Positions 7,997-16,218 are shown, counted from the stretch's first letter. The stretch is 64,000 bases of DNA from VAZQ01 sp963753575 (GCA_963753575.1 CAVWCR010000003.1:1674001-1738000), one strand, 5' to 3'. The notes: generated from the sequence alone by a model not told the origin. A program made the numbers and translations.

Positions 7997-8325
7997 GACT
8001 TCTCCCCGCAGGATCACTCAGGCATCATTGGAAGAACTCTACACCAAGCCCTTGGCCGGCATGTTGTCAAAAGGAATTTACATCTTGCCGAAGGCGTAGA
8101 CCACTCGCCGAAGGGGCGGACCGCAACGCTCGTCCGGCTGCGCGGGGTTACTTGCTCCCGACGGTCGCCACCCGGATAGACACTGCACTGTTCAAAACTG
8201 TGCAGATTGCCCATATAAGCGCCGGCCGGCTTTGGGCAGGGAACGGCAAGATCGTTCCGGATCGGAGCGGGCGGCCGGCCGCCAGACGGCCGCCGGCTGC
8301 GCGACCTGACCGGCATGCGCCGGGC
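7997..8325. promoter_or_regulatory. upstream region of acnA
   Basis: A 329-bp interval between the start of acnA and the stop of the next minus-strand gene. It has no convincing gene. It holds a strong palindrome at 8184-8204 and, on the minus strand just upstream of it, a TATATG sequence that could be a -10 element. Confidence 0.5.
8184..8204. promoter_or_regulatory. 21-bp operator-like palindrome upstream of acnA
   Basis: TGCACTGTT and AACTGTGCA are separated by CAA; the arms are inverted repeats with one mismatched pair. Length and symmetry are those of a dimeric repressor or activator site. It lies about 190 bp from the acnA start, immediately downstream of a minus-strand TATATG, so a bound protein could block transcription start. 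The regulator is unknown. Confidence 0.5.
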
Positions 8326-8520
8326 TCAGGCGCTATGAAACACGTCTTCGATCCAGCCTGCCTTGGTTGCGAGGCCCAAGGCGGCGCAGGCGCCGAAGGT
8401 TCCACCGGCAAGAGCGAGAACTTTCCCGACCACGTGGGGCAAAACGAACGTGTCGCCGATCACGATACCGATCGCAAGACCAATCGAGCCGCCAACTGCA
8501 AAGATCATCCACTCGCGCAT
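8326..8520 (-). CDS. small two-segment membrane protein
   Basis: 64 residues from the ATG at 8520, which has GGAGG six bases upstream; the ATG at 8532 lacks such a site. Two hydrophobic, Gly/Ala-rich segments (MIFAVGGSIGLAIGIVIGD and VVGKVLALAGGTFGACAALGLAT) suggest two membrane helices joined by a short loop. I do not recognise the family. It stands alone between the amylase and the acnA promoter. Confidence 0.65.
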   Translation of the reverse strand: MREWMIFAVGGSIGLAIGIVIGDTFVLPHVVGKVLALAGGTFGACAALGLATKAGWIEDVFHSA

Positions 8521-8655
8521 GTCAGCCTCCAAGCCATTCGCCGGCCGATCCGACGCTTCGGCCGCTGTCGCACGGGCACAGGACGACGGCTGTGATGCGC
8601 ATCACAGACAAGGCGGAAGGGCGAGACCGCGAATGAAAGCGACGCGCCCCTGCCC

Positions 8656-9975
8656 TCACTGCGGAGCGTAGACGACGTAGCCGCGCGGAGGCGCCCAGAA
8701 GTCGGCCACGCCGTCCGCTCCCGTGCGCTTGGGAAGCGGCTGGCCGAGGTCGTCCCCGCGCCACGCGACCGGCGCAAACGCCGTGTTCGGCCAGCGCGTG
8801 CGCACGGCGGCGCCGTTCCAGGCGCCGCGATTGTTCAGCACGAAGACGAGCCCGCTCTGCTGCTGCCAGCCCAGCCGCTGCATGATGTAGAGGTCGTCGT
8901 CGACATAGAGGATCTGCATGTCGCCGCCGGCATGGCGTTCGTGCACGCGCACGAGCGCGGCGATCCCGCTCACCTCGCCCGGGAGCGCGAGACCGAAGCT
9001 GTAGTAATCCTGCCAGAACACGCACGGATAGCCCTGGTGGGTCAGGATGAAGGCGTAGGCCAGCATCTTGTCGCGCACGATCGGATCGTCGCGCACCACG
9101 TCGTGGTTCTCGACGAAGGTCACGGCCGCGCTGGTCTGGTCGGTCAGCACCGTACCTGGCGCCGCCAGCTGGCGCAGACTGAACCCATAGGCCTGGCAGA
9201 GATCGCGCAGCCGATAGCGCAGCGGGAAGTCGAACGCATGCACGGGGTTGTCCGACCAGGCATTGGCTTGACTGAGCCAATCCTCGATCCGGCGGCTGCC
9301 GTCCCAGCACTCACCCACCGCGAACGGCTTGAACACCGTGCTGCCGTGCAACCCGCGCAGCTCCTGGATGGCGCGCACCATCCAGGAGCCATAGCCCTTG
9401 ACGAAGTCGAACCGGAAGCCGTCGAAGCCGATCTCGCTGATCATCCACTCAGCGCATTCGAGCAGGCACGTGTAGACCGCCGGGTTGCGATGGCAAAGAT
9501 CGGGCATCCCGCCGAACGTGCCATCGTCCCAGGTCTCGTAGCGCGAGGGGTGGAAGCTCTCGGTGTTGCGCGGGAAGCGCCCGCTCTTCGGATTAAACAA
9601 GGTCCAGCGGCTGACGCCGTCGATCGGGCTCACTTCCTGCGCATCGGCCCCGCTGCAATGATCGATGACGAAATCGGCGTAGACCGCCATCTGCGCGTCA
9701 TGCGCCGCGCCGATCAGCGCGACGAGCTCGTCCTTGCGGCCGAACCAGGTCGCGACCGAGCCCTTCTGCTCGAACTCGCCGAGGTCGAAGAAATCGTAAG
9801 GGTCGTAGCCCATCGAGGTGTTGTTGGCGGCCTTGTTGGCGGGCGGCAGCCAGAGCGCGGTGAAGCCTGCGGCCGCGAGCTCGGGCACCTTGGCGTGCAG
9901 ATGCGCCCACCAGCGAAACGGAATGCCCTCGATCTGCGGGCAGTCCCAATAGAACGCCTGCATCATCACGCCCAT
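8656..9975 (-). CDS. alpha-amylase, glycoside hydrolase family 13 (cytoplasmic type)
   Basis: About 439 residues with the GH13 TIM-barrel signatures: FVIDHCSG (region I) near residue 102, GFRFDFVKG with the nucleophile Asp190, GECWDG with the acid/base Glu222, and FVENHDV with Asp292. There is no signal peptide; the N-terminus MGVMMQAFYWD is typical of intracellular amylases of the subgroup that includes Bacillus amylases and E. coli AmyS. It would hydrolyse internal alpha-1,4 bonds of glycogen-like or malto-oligosaccharide substrates. The ATG at 9975 has a GGAG 9 bases upstream. A GTG at 9993 would add six residues. Confidence 0.9.
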   Translation of the reverse strand: MGVMMQAFYWDCPQIEGIPFRWWAHLHAKVPELAAAGFTALWLPPANKAANNTSMGYDPYDFFDLGEFEQKGSVATWFGRKDELVALIGAAHDAQMAVYADFVIDHCSGADAQEVSPIDGVSRWTLFNPKSGRFPRNTESFHPSRYETWDDGTFGGMPDLCHRNPAVYTCLLECAEWMISEIGFDGFRFDFVKGYGSWMVRAIQELRGLHGSTVFKPFAVGECWDGSRRIEDWLSQANAWSDNPVHAFDFPLRYRLRDLCQAYGFSLRQLAAPGTVLTDQTSAAVTFVENHDVVRDDPIVRDKMLAYAFILTHQGYPCVFWQDYYSFGLALPGEVSGIAALVRVHERHAGGDMQILYVDDDLYIMQRLGWQQQSGLVFVLNNRGAWNGAAVRTRWPNTAFAPVAWRGDDLGQPLPKRTGADGVADFWAPPRGYVVYAPQ

Positions 9976-10006
9976 CGACCAAGCTCCGCGCACGTGTCGC
10001 AGCGTT

Positions 10007-10435
10007 TCAGTAGACCGTCACCGCGTATTCGATATTGGAGCAGTTCTCGCCCTGCAGGTCGCCGCGCCGGCCGCAGATGCGCTGAATGAAGCGGTCACTA
10101 CCCGTGAATTGCGCATAGGGCGTGTAGATCACGCTGTGGGCATCGTCGATCCGGGCACTGCCGTTGCGCGGCTGCAAGACGATCGCCGACACACCGAACC
10201 GGCCTTTGTAGCTCGCGTGTCGAACGAGCCGACACGGCTTCCCGGCTTCCGCGCTCAGAACCGCCTGAACGGTATCGTTCCTGAGATGATAGCGAACCCG
10301 TGACGCGGAGCAGGCGAATGCCGACGACGCAAAGGCCTGAAACGCTGCAAGGCAAACAAGCGATCCAATGCTCAGTGATCGAATGCTCAGTGATCGAATG
10401 CTCAGCGATCGAATCCTTGGCGATCCAAGTCTCAT
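10007..10435 (-). CDS. exported hypothetical protein with a repeat-built signal peptide
   Basis: 142 residues from the ATG at 10435, preceded by GGAGGGAGG. The N-terminal region is made of repeated Ser-Leu-Ser-Ile-Arg pentapeptides followed by a hydrophobic stretch and ASSAFA-C, an unusual Sec-type signal peptide or possible lipobox-like end. The mature part (about 110 residues) is small, Cys-containing and ends YAVTVY. The segment IYTPYAQFTGSDRFIQRIC resembles the end of a bacterial Ig-like/cadherin-type strand pair (YTP-x-FTG-D-F). The role is unknown. The stop is 31 bp from the amylase start, so both may be transcribed together. Confidence 0.7.
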   Translation of the reverse strand: MRLGSPRIRSLSIRSLSIRSLSIGSLVCLAAFQAFASSAFACSASRVRYHLRNDTVQAVLSAEAGKPCRLVRHASYKGRFGVSAIVLQPRNGSARIDDAHSVIYTPYAQFTGSDRFIQRICGRRGDLQGENCSNIEYAVTVY

Positions 10436-10436
10436 G
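10362..10436. repeat. five 15-bp tandem repeats inside the 5' end of a gene
   Basis: Units begin at 10362, 10377, 10392, 10407 and 10422 with consensus GATCGAATGCTCAGT. The outermost unit contains the start codon of the exported protein gene. As 15 is a multiple of three, copy number changes would lengthen or shorten the signal peptide by five residues without a frameshift. Confidence 0.85.
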
Positions 10437-10772
10437 GCGGCCTCCCTCCATGAAGCAACGGCAGTTGGCACCTCTCCCCGGAGCGCGTCAATTGTGACAG
10501 CAAGGCAAAGAGATCGATCGCCAACCACAAGCCCAAACATGACTGAACAACGCTCTCAGCCGCAAGCCACTCAACGGGTTGGCCGGCGGTGCCAGAGCGC
10601 GGCTGCGCCCGCCCAAAAAACGGGACATCTCTGAGCGTTAGGGCCGTCCACAGCGCCTGAGCTCGGGCGATGGAACTTTTTCCGGCCGAGCCCGTTCCAC
10701 CTCCAACAGTTCGGCCGCGACCGGAACCGCTGTGCGCGTCAACCGCCCCATCTCACTGGCAAGGAGCCACGC
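10436..10772. other. divergent intergenic region
   Basis: A 337-bp interval between the exported protein gene (minus) and the small membrane protein gene (plus). It should hold promoters for both. No convincing -35/-10 pair, palindrome or gene was identified. Confidence 0.4.
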
Positions 10773-10934
10773 ATGAATATCCTGATCAGTCTCCTGATCA
10801 CCGTTCTGGTCATCTTTCTCGTTCTCTACCTCGTCAATATGCTGCCGCTCGACGGCCGCGCCAAGCATATCGCGCGCGTCATCGTCGTCGTCATCGGCAT
10901 TATTTCGCTGCTGAAGTACATCGCGGTATTCTGA
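10773..10934 (+). CDS. small membrane protein, Thivi_2564-like
   Basis: 53 residues with an ATG preceded by AAGGAG at good spacing. The protein is almost entirely two hydrophobic helices (MNILISLLITVLVIFLVLYL and ARVIVVVIGIISLLKYIAVF) joined by a NMLPLDGRAKHI turn. That pattern of two short helices with a polar Asp-Gly-Lys turn resembles the Thivi_2564 family of ~54-residue membrane proteins. The function of that family is unknown. A GC-rich hairpin terminator follows 36 bp downstream, which supports a single-gene transcript. Confidence 0.7.
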   Translation: MNILISLLITVLVIFLVLYLVNMLPLDGRAKHIARVIVVVIGIISLLKYIAVF

Positions 10935-10969
10935 TCGATGCGCGGCTTGGCAGCGCCAAGAAACGGAAA

Positions 10970-10997
10970 GACCGCCCCGCGGCGGTCCTTCCTTATT
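10970..10997 (+). terminator. intrinsic terminator after the 53-residue membrane protein
   Basis: GACCGCC and GGCGGTC form a 7-bp GC stem around CCGC, followed by CTTCCTTATT. It lies 36 bp past the stop at 10934 and points the same way as that gene. Confidence 0.65.
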
Positions 10998-11020
10998 GCG
11001 GCACTTGGCAGTCTTGAGGC

Positions 11021-11070
11021 CTAGTGCCCCGTTTCCGAAGTTCGTTAAGTCGTCGCAGCACCGGCACTAG
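11021..11070. repeat. palindromic repeat family A, shortened copy
   Basis: Begins CTAGTGCCCCGTTTCCGAAG and ends GGCACTAG. The left arm equals the family A elements at 12902-12977, 44051-44126 and 44847-44922, but most of the right arm is missing. Its final CTAG overlaps the stop codon (TAG on the minus strand) of the adjacent cytochrome/propeller gene. Confidence 0.8.
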
Positions 11071-12746
11071 TTCAGCAGCTCGACATAGCCGATCCGGCTC
11101 GACAGCACGCCCGAGTACCAGACCCGCTTGGGATAGTTCGGATCGACCTCGATGCGCCGCACGTCGGTCTCCGCATACATGAGCGGAAACTCGGTCCAGG
11201 CGCCGGTCTTGGGATCGAGGCGGCCGAGCTTGTCGACGTGGTGCAGGCTCGCCCAGATCATGTGGTTCTGCATGTCCGGGTCCGCGAGATAGACGCCGGC
11301 GTCCTCGCTCGGAGGCGTGAACTCCGTCATCTTGATCGTCTTGTAGTCGACCTTCAGAAGCTTGCCGGCGCCGTGCAGGCCGACCCACAGGTTGCCGTCC
11401 CAATCGGCGCCGAGCTTGCGGGCGACGGGATCATGCACGCTGAGCGGATATTCGTCGAACTTGCCGGTCGCCGGGTCGATGCGGGCAATCTGGTCGACCG
11501 CGTTCTCCACGATCCAGACATTGCCGTCGCCGCCGATCGCCATGCCGTAGGGGTTGGCCGTCTTGTGGCGCTTCACGCCGGCCGGCACCTCGAAAAATGT
11601 GAACTTCTTGGTCGCCGGATCAAGCCGGATCACCTGGTTGGCGCCGATCGAGTTGAGCCACACCGTGTTGTTCGCAAGCACGCGCATAGTGTTGCCGCTG
11701 GCATTGCCGCTGCGCGTGGGCGGAAGATTGTAGACGGTGAAGCGCTCGGTCTTCGGATCGAAGCTCATCCAGCGCCGGTTGGGGCCGCCGTCGACCATCC
11801 AGAACTCGCCGGCATTGCCGCGCCGGATCGCGTTGAGGCGGACGACCTTCGATTCCGCTGCCGGAGGCACGAACTCGGAATAGACCAGCGTCTTGCGATC
11901 AAGCCGGCCGAGCCTGCCGCCGACGCGCTGGGTAACCCAGCCGTTGCCGTTGCCGTCGACCGCCACTTCGTGCGGCTGCGCCCGCGGATTGGGCAACTCG
12001 TATTCGACCACCATGTAGTCCCGCCCGGACGGCGGAACCAGCGTGCGCGGCAGCCGGCTGAACGGATCGGGCTTGGGCCTGCCGCCGCCCGACCTCGGAC
12101 CATAGTTGGTCGCGAGATAGGCCAGCACTGCCTTTTCCTCGTCGTCGGTAAGTGCCTTCGCCAGCGTCGAGCCCTGGGCATAGAGCTTCATGGTGCCCAG
12201 CACCTGCTGCCAACGGGCCTGGTTGCCACGCGATCGAATGATGCGCTGGGTGTCGTGGCAGAACTGGCATTTCGTCGTGACGATCAACGCACCTTCGCCG
12301 GCGGCGAGCTGTGGCGCACCGCCGCGCGCCGACGCCGCTTCGGCGCCGCGCTCGCCCGGCGGCCGTCCGGGCCACGCCGGCGCGAGCGCCGGTGCGCGCT
12401 CGACCGTCAACGAAAGATTGACCGATGCCGGCTGGCCGGCCGCAACTGCGACGGGGGCCGACGGAGCGCTCTGATGCTCGCCGCCGACCGCCTGCACGAC
12501 ATATTTGCCGGGCGGAAGCCGATTGTTGGTGTAATTGCCCTGCTCGTGCGTGATGACCATGAAATGCAGATGGCGCTCGGCATTCGTCATCTGGACGAAC
12601 GCGCCTGCGAGCGGCTTGCCCGCCGCATCGGTGACGACGCCGGTAAGCGTTCCATGGTCTTGCGCCGATCCCGCGCCCGACCAGAACACGGATGCGGCGA
12701 ACGCCAATGCAGCAAAAAGAAATTTCAGACTGCCGGATTTCAGCAT
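11067..12746 (-). CDS. exported carboxypeptidase-regulatory / cytochrome c / Vgb-type beta-propeller protein
   Basis: 559 residues with three parts. A signal peptide ends near residue 28 (GSAQ). Residues ~31-115 form a carboxypeptidase-regulatory-like beta-sandwich (TGVVTDAAGKPLAGAFVQM). Residues ~150-215 carry one haem c site, CQFCH at 160-164, with DDEEKAVLAYLATNYG typical of a class I cytochrome c C-terminal helix. Residues ~230-559 form a streptogramin-lyase (Vgb)-like propeller with repeats such as GNVWIVENAVDQIARIDPATGKF and GNLWVGLHGAGKL. It should work in the periplasm. The substrate is unknown; the fusion suggests a redox-linked periplasmic lyase or sensor. The ATG at 12746 is chosen because GGGAGG precedes it and a signal peptide follows. 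Confidence 0.88.
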   Translation of the reverse strand: MLKSGSLKFLFAALAFAASVFWSGAGSAQDHGTLTGVVTDAAGKPLAGAFVQMTNAERHLHFMVITHEQGNYTNNRLPPGKYVVQAVGGEHQSAPSAPVAVAAGQPASVNLSLTVERAPALAPAWPGRPPGERGAEAASARGGAPQLAAGEGALIVTTKCQFCHDTQRIIRSRGNQARWQQVLGTMKLYAQGSTLAKALTDDEEKAVLAYLATNYGPRSGGGRPKPDPFSRLPRTLVPPSGRDYMVVEYELPNPRAQPHEVAVDGNGNGWVTQRVGGRLGRLDRKTLVYSEFVPPAAESKVVRLNAIRRGNAGEFWMVDGGPNRRWMSFDPKTERFTVYNLPPTRSGNASGNTMRVLANNTVWLNSIGANQVIRLDPATKKFTFFEVPAGVKRHKTANPYGMAIGGDGNVWIVENAVDQIARIDPATGKFDEYPLSVHDPVARKLGADWDGNLWVGLHGAGKLLKVDYKTIKMTEFTPPSEDAGVYLADPDMQNHMIWASLHHVDKLGRLDPKTGAWTEFPLMYAETDVRRIEVDPNYPKRVWYSGVLSSRIGYVELLN

Positions 12747-13128
12747 CACGATCCTCCCGCTTGTGATTGTTGTCAGCAGCCACAATCGCGACCGCGGTTG
12801 TGGAGCGCACATCACTTTACGCTTTGAGCACCTTAGCACAAAAAAGTCGCATGGGCCCCAAAGAGAGTCAACGCACGGCCCGATATGCGCCCCTGCCGAG
12901 GCTGGTGCCCCGTTTCCGAAGTTCGTGATACATCGCAGCAACCTCTGACACGAACTTCGGAAACAAAGGGGCACTACTCCGCACCGCGCAGCAAGACGTG
13001 ACCGCGCCTCGTTGCGGGGGCCGTCGCCGGTGCGTGCCAGGCAAGGACATCCGCCGCCCCTGGGTGATAAAGACATCCGGACAATCACGACCCGATCGAG
13101 CAAACCAAAGCGTCAGCGTAGTCCCCGC
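12747..13128. other. divergent intergenic region with a family A repeat
   Basis: A 382-bp interval between the cytochrome/propeller gene (minus) and the DHFR-like gene (plus). Apart from the family A palindrome it contains no recognisable gene. Promoters for both genes should be here but none stands out. Confidence 0.45.
12902..12977. repeat. palindromic repeat family A, full copy
   Basis: Long inverted repeat: left arm 12905-12927 begins GTGCCCCGTTTCCGAAGTTC, right arm 12949-12974 begins CACGAACTTCGGAAAC, with a ~20-base centre containing ATCGCAGCAAC. A three-base insertion (AAA) interrupts the right arm. It lies upstream of the cytochrome/propeller gene, whose other end carries a shortened copy. 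Confidence 0.85.
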
Positions 13129-13692
13129 ATGCCCCGTCCCACGCGCATTGAAGGCCTCGCCATCGTCTCGGCCGACGGCATGCTCGCCGAGGCCGACGGC
13201 CATATGCCGGCGAGCCTGCTCGTCGAGCCAGACCAGGCGTTCTTCCAGGACAGCCTCGACCGCGCCGCCGTCCTGGTACACGGGCGCCACTCGCATGAAG
13301 GCGGCGGAGCGCGCGCCGACCATCGCCGCCGGCTGATCGTGACCAGGAAGATCGCTTCGCTCGCCGACACCGATATCCGGCCGCACGCGCTACTTTGGAA
13401 TCCAAAGGGAGCCTCACTCGAAGAAGCCTGGGCCAGGCTCGGCGCGCCCGACGGCACGCTGGCCGTAATCGGCGCGACCGAGGTCTACGGCATGTTCCTC
13501 GAGATCGGGTATGACACGTTCCATCTCTCGCACGCCCCGCATGTGCGGCTGCCCGGCGGCCGGCCGGTGTTTCCGCAAGTGGGGCCCGACCGCACGCCCG
13601 AGGACGTGCTGGCAAGCCACGGCCTCAAGCCGGGGCCGCAGCACGTGTTCGACGCGGCGCTCGGGGTGACGCTGGTGACGTGGAACCGATGA
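13129..13692 (+). CDS. dihydrofolate reductase-like (RibD C-terminal fold) protein
   Basis: About 187 residues from the ATG at 13129. The N-terminus RIEGLAIVSADGMLAEADG resembles the first strand and loop of the DHFR/RibD reductase fold, with DRAAVLVHGRHSHEGG as the conserved Gly-Arg-x-(S/T)-(H/Y)-E nucleotide-binding segment, and GTLAVIGATEVYGMFLEIGYDTFHLSH as the Ile-Gly-Gly-like region. It would be an NADPH-dependent reductase of unknown substrate. The start is uncertain because no good ribosome binding site is seen. It precedes the FAH-family gene by 56 bp on the same strand and the two may be cotranscribed. Confidence 0.8.
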   Translation: MPRPTRIEGLAIVSADGMLAEADGHMPASLLVEPDQAFFQDSLDRAAVLVHGRHSHEGGGARADHRRRLIVTRKIASLADTDIRPHALLWNPKGASLEEAWARLGAPDGTLAVIGATEVYGMFLEIGYDTFHLSHAPHVRLPGGRPVFPQVGPDRTPEDVLASHGLKPGPQHVFDAALGVTLVTWNR

Positions 13693-13748
13693 TTATAGCC
13701 GCCCACACAACGATCAACATGCAACGACCAAGGACGAGGTAAACCGCA

Positions 13749-14648
13749 ATGCAGATACTCCGCTTCAACGACGACCGCGTCGGCGTGATCAAGAACGGGA
13801 ACAGGGTGGTCGACGTCAGCGGCGTGATCGCGCATCGCGACATCCGCGGACCGCAGGGCGTGATGGACGAGCTGATCGGCAAGTTCGAGAGCTACCGCGG
13901 CGCCATCGACAAGCTCCTCGCGGCCGAAGCCGGCGTGCCGCTTGATAGTGTCAAGCTGCTCGCGCCGGAGCCGCGGCCAAGCCGCGTGCTCGCCGCCTTC
14001 GTCAACTATCTCGACCGGCCCGACCGCACCCTCGACAGCCTGCCGATGGAGTTCTTCCACAAGGCGCCGGAGCTGGTCGGGCCCGAAGGCACGATCCTCC
14101 TCCCCGACATCGAGGCGGTGGTCGAATTCCATGCCGAGGCCGAGCTCGCCTTCGTGATCGGCAAGCATTGCAAGAACGTGCCGGCGAGCGCCGCGATGGA
14201 CCACGTGTTCGGCTATGTGCCGTTCTTCGACGTCTCCGCGCGCGGCATGACCAGGCGCAGCCAGTTCCTGCCCAAGGGCCAGGACACGTTCGGGCCGGCC
14301 GGCCCCTTCATCACCACCAAGGACGACATCCGCGATCCGCACGACCTGACCGTCAAGTCCTGGGTCAACGGTGAAGCCCGGCAGGACTACAACACCAGGC
14401 ACATGGCGCACAAAATCCCGGCCCAGATCGCCTGGGCGAGCCGCTTCATCCAGCTCCAGCCCGGCGACGTGATCGCCACCGGCACCTATCACGTCGGGCT
14501 CGGCCCGGTGAACGTTGGCGACACGCTGGAGATCGAGATCAGCGGCTGCGGGCGCGCGCGCTTCTTCTGCAAGGGCGATAGCCCGCACAAGGCGCAGGGC
14601 TTCCAGCCCGGCCAAGGGGGGCGGCAGGCGCCGATCAGCAAGGTCTAG
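13749..14648 (+). CDS. fumarylacetoacetate hydrolase (FAH) family protein
   Basis: 299 residues. A short N-terminal domain is followed by the FAH catalytic fold, with EAVVEFHAEAELAFVIGK as the metal-binding Glu-x-Glu region, VFGYVPFFDVSARGM, the TFGPAGPFITTKDDI segment and the ending LQPGDVIATGTYHVGLGP, all typical of the family. Members cleave C-C bonds of acylpyruvates or decarboxylate or isomerise ring-cleavage products using Mg or Mn. The usual GDL-x-T-G-T-P is replaced by GDVIATGTYHVG, which suggests a substrate different from fumarylpyruvate. Start ATG 13749 has GAGG upstream. Probably cytoplasmic. Confidence 0.9.
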   Translation: MQILRFNDDRVGVIKNGNRVVDVSGVIAHRDIRGPQGVMDELIGKFESYRGAIDKLLAAEAGVPLDSVKLLAPEPRPSRVLAAFVNYLDRPDRTLDSLPMEFFHKAPELVGPEGTILLPDIEAVVEFHAEAELAFVIGKHCKNVPASAAMDHVFGYVPFFDVSARGMTRRSQFLPKGQDTFGPAGPFITTKDDIRDPHDLTVKSWVNGEARQDYNTRHMAHKIPAQIAWASRFIQLQPGDVIATGTYHVGLGPVNVGDTLEIEISGCGRARFFCKGDSPHKAQGFQPGQGGRQAPISKV

Positions 14649-14818
14649 CTGCAAGGCGGCTGGACAAATCCCCTGCCCTGACGGCAAAAGGCCCCCAACA
14701 GCCTGAAAGTATCGTTGACGAATCGGAAACGGGGTGTGATCAACAGCTACGGACAGTGGAAATGGGCACTTTCGCCAGGCTGCCCCCACGTTTGACCTCC
14801 CCGCGTGGCGTTACAACT

Positions 14819-14848
14819 GGGCGGCCCCAAGGGCCGCCCGTTTCATTT
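14819..14848 (+). terminator. intrinsic terminator after the FAH-family gene
   Basis: GGGCGGCCC and GGGCCGCCC form a perfect 9-bp stem with a CAA loop, followed by GTTTCATTT. It is 170 bp downstream of the FAH-family stop and upstream of the DUF2336 gene, so it probably separates the two transcripts. Confidence 0.7.
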
Positions 14849-14932
14849 GGCCCAAGTGGCCCCGGGCGCAATCGTTTTTTCATGACTGTCAGCCAGGGTG
14901 GGAGGTTCCAAGGAAGGACCGGGCTCCCGCCC

Positions 14933-16069
14933 ATGACCGCCACGCCGACCGCCACGGCCGCCCCGTCGTCGTTGCTCGACGAACTCGAGCGTGCGCTCGT
15001 GGCCGGCAGCGAGGCGCAGCGCGACGACATGCTCTCGCGCATCACCGATCTTTTCGTCGACGGTGCGCATCGCTACACCGAGGTCCAGATCGGGCTGTTC
15101 GACGAGGTCTTCACCAAGCTTGCCACCGCGATCGAGGCCAAGGCCCGCGCCAAGCTCTCGAGCCGGCTTTCCGAGGTGCCGAACGCGCCGATGGGTGTCG
15201 TGCGTGCGCTTGCCTTGGACGACGACATCGAGGTCGCCCGCCCGATGCTGCTCAACTCGGAGCGGCTCAACGACGCCGACCTTGTGGCCACCGCCCAGAG
15301 CAAGAGCCAGCAGCACCTCGCGGCAATAGCGCAGCGCAAGTCCCTGAGCGAGGCGGTGACCGACGTGCTGGTGACGCGCGGCGACCACGAGGTCACCCAC
15401 ACGGTTGCCAGGAACAAGGGCGCCCGCTTCTCCGACGCCGCCTTCCGCCTGCTGGTCAAGCGCTCGGCCACCGACGACACGCTGGCGCTGGGAATCGGCC
15501 CGCGGCCCGATCTGCCGCGCCAGCATTTCCTGGAGCTTCTTGAACAGGCTTCCGCATCGGTGCGGGCACGGCTCGCCGCGGAGATCCCGAGCGCGGGCGA
15601 CGCGCTCGAAGGCGTGTTGGCCGAAGTCGTCGGCGGCATCCGCACCGAGACCCGCAAGGTGTCGCTCGACTACAAGAGCGCGACCGCGACGGTCGAGGCC
15701 GCGATGAAGAAAGGCCGCCTGGGCGAGGCCGAGGTCTATCAGTTTGCGCGCGAGCGGCGGTTCGAGGAGACCGCGGTCGCGCTGTCGCTGTTGTGCAAGG
15801 TCGAGCTCGACCTGGTGGAGCGTGCGCTCAACGACCGCGGCCATGAGATTCTGCTGATCCTCTCCCGGCTCGCGGGCTTCTCCTGGACCAGCGCCAAGGC
15901 GATCGTGCTGCTCAAATGCGCCGACCGCGGAATCTCGGCGCAGGACCTCGACCACGCAATGCACAGCTACGCCAACCTGCAGCTCGAGACGGCCCGCCGT
16001 GTGCTGGACTTCTACAACACCCGCCGCAAGGCCCGCGGCGCCCGGGCGCCGGTCGCGGCGAGCGCCTGA
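14933..16069 (+). CDS. DUF2336 domain-containing protein
   Basis: 378 residues, mostly alpha-helical with repeated Ala/Leu-rich helices (RITDLFVDGAHRYTEVQIGLFDEVFTKL, ARAKLSSRLSEVPNAPMGVVRALALDDDIEVARPMLLNSERL). This is the HEAT-like N-terminal pattern of DUF2336, a family almost confined to Alphaproteobacteria, with function unknown. The ATG at 14933 is chosen because the typical TATPT..SSLLDELERAL start follows; the ATG at 14882 lies in lower-quality coding sequence. Upstream sits a terminator, so it has its own promoter. Confidence 0.85.
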   Translation: MTATPTATAAPSSLLDELERALVAGSEAQRDDMLSRITDLFVDGAHRYTEVQIGLFDEVFTKLATAIEAKARAKLSSRLSEVPNAPMGVVRALALDDDIEVARPMLLNSERLNDADLVATAQSKSQQHLAAIAQRKSLSEAVTDVLVTRGDHEVTHTVARNKGARFSDAAFRLLVKRSATDDTLALGIGPRPDLPRQHFLELLEQASASVRARLAAEIPSAGDALEGVLAEVVGGIRTETRKVSLDYKSATATVEAAMKKGRLGEAEVYQFARERRFEETAVALSLLCKVELDLVERALNDRGHEILLILSRLAGFSWTSAKAIVLLKCADRGISAQDLDHAMHSYANLQLETARRVLDFYNTRRKARGARAPVAASA

Positions 16070-16218
16070 TAATACGGCAATTTCCGGTAGGATCAGGTGC
16101 TGCGGTAGGGCATGATCCCGCCCGCATGTATCGCCTCAAACGCGGCCCAAAGTTACAAGACAACAAGGGCTGCAAAAACAACCCATCACCAGCGGGCGAT
16201 CCGAAGGAGTGTACCCCC

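Noticed and set aside
12747..13103. Longer N-terminus for the cytochrome/propeller protein
   Set aside because: It runs through a family A repeat and low-quality codons; the ATG at 12746 has GGGAGG and begins a signal peptide.
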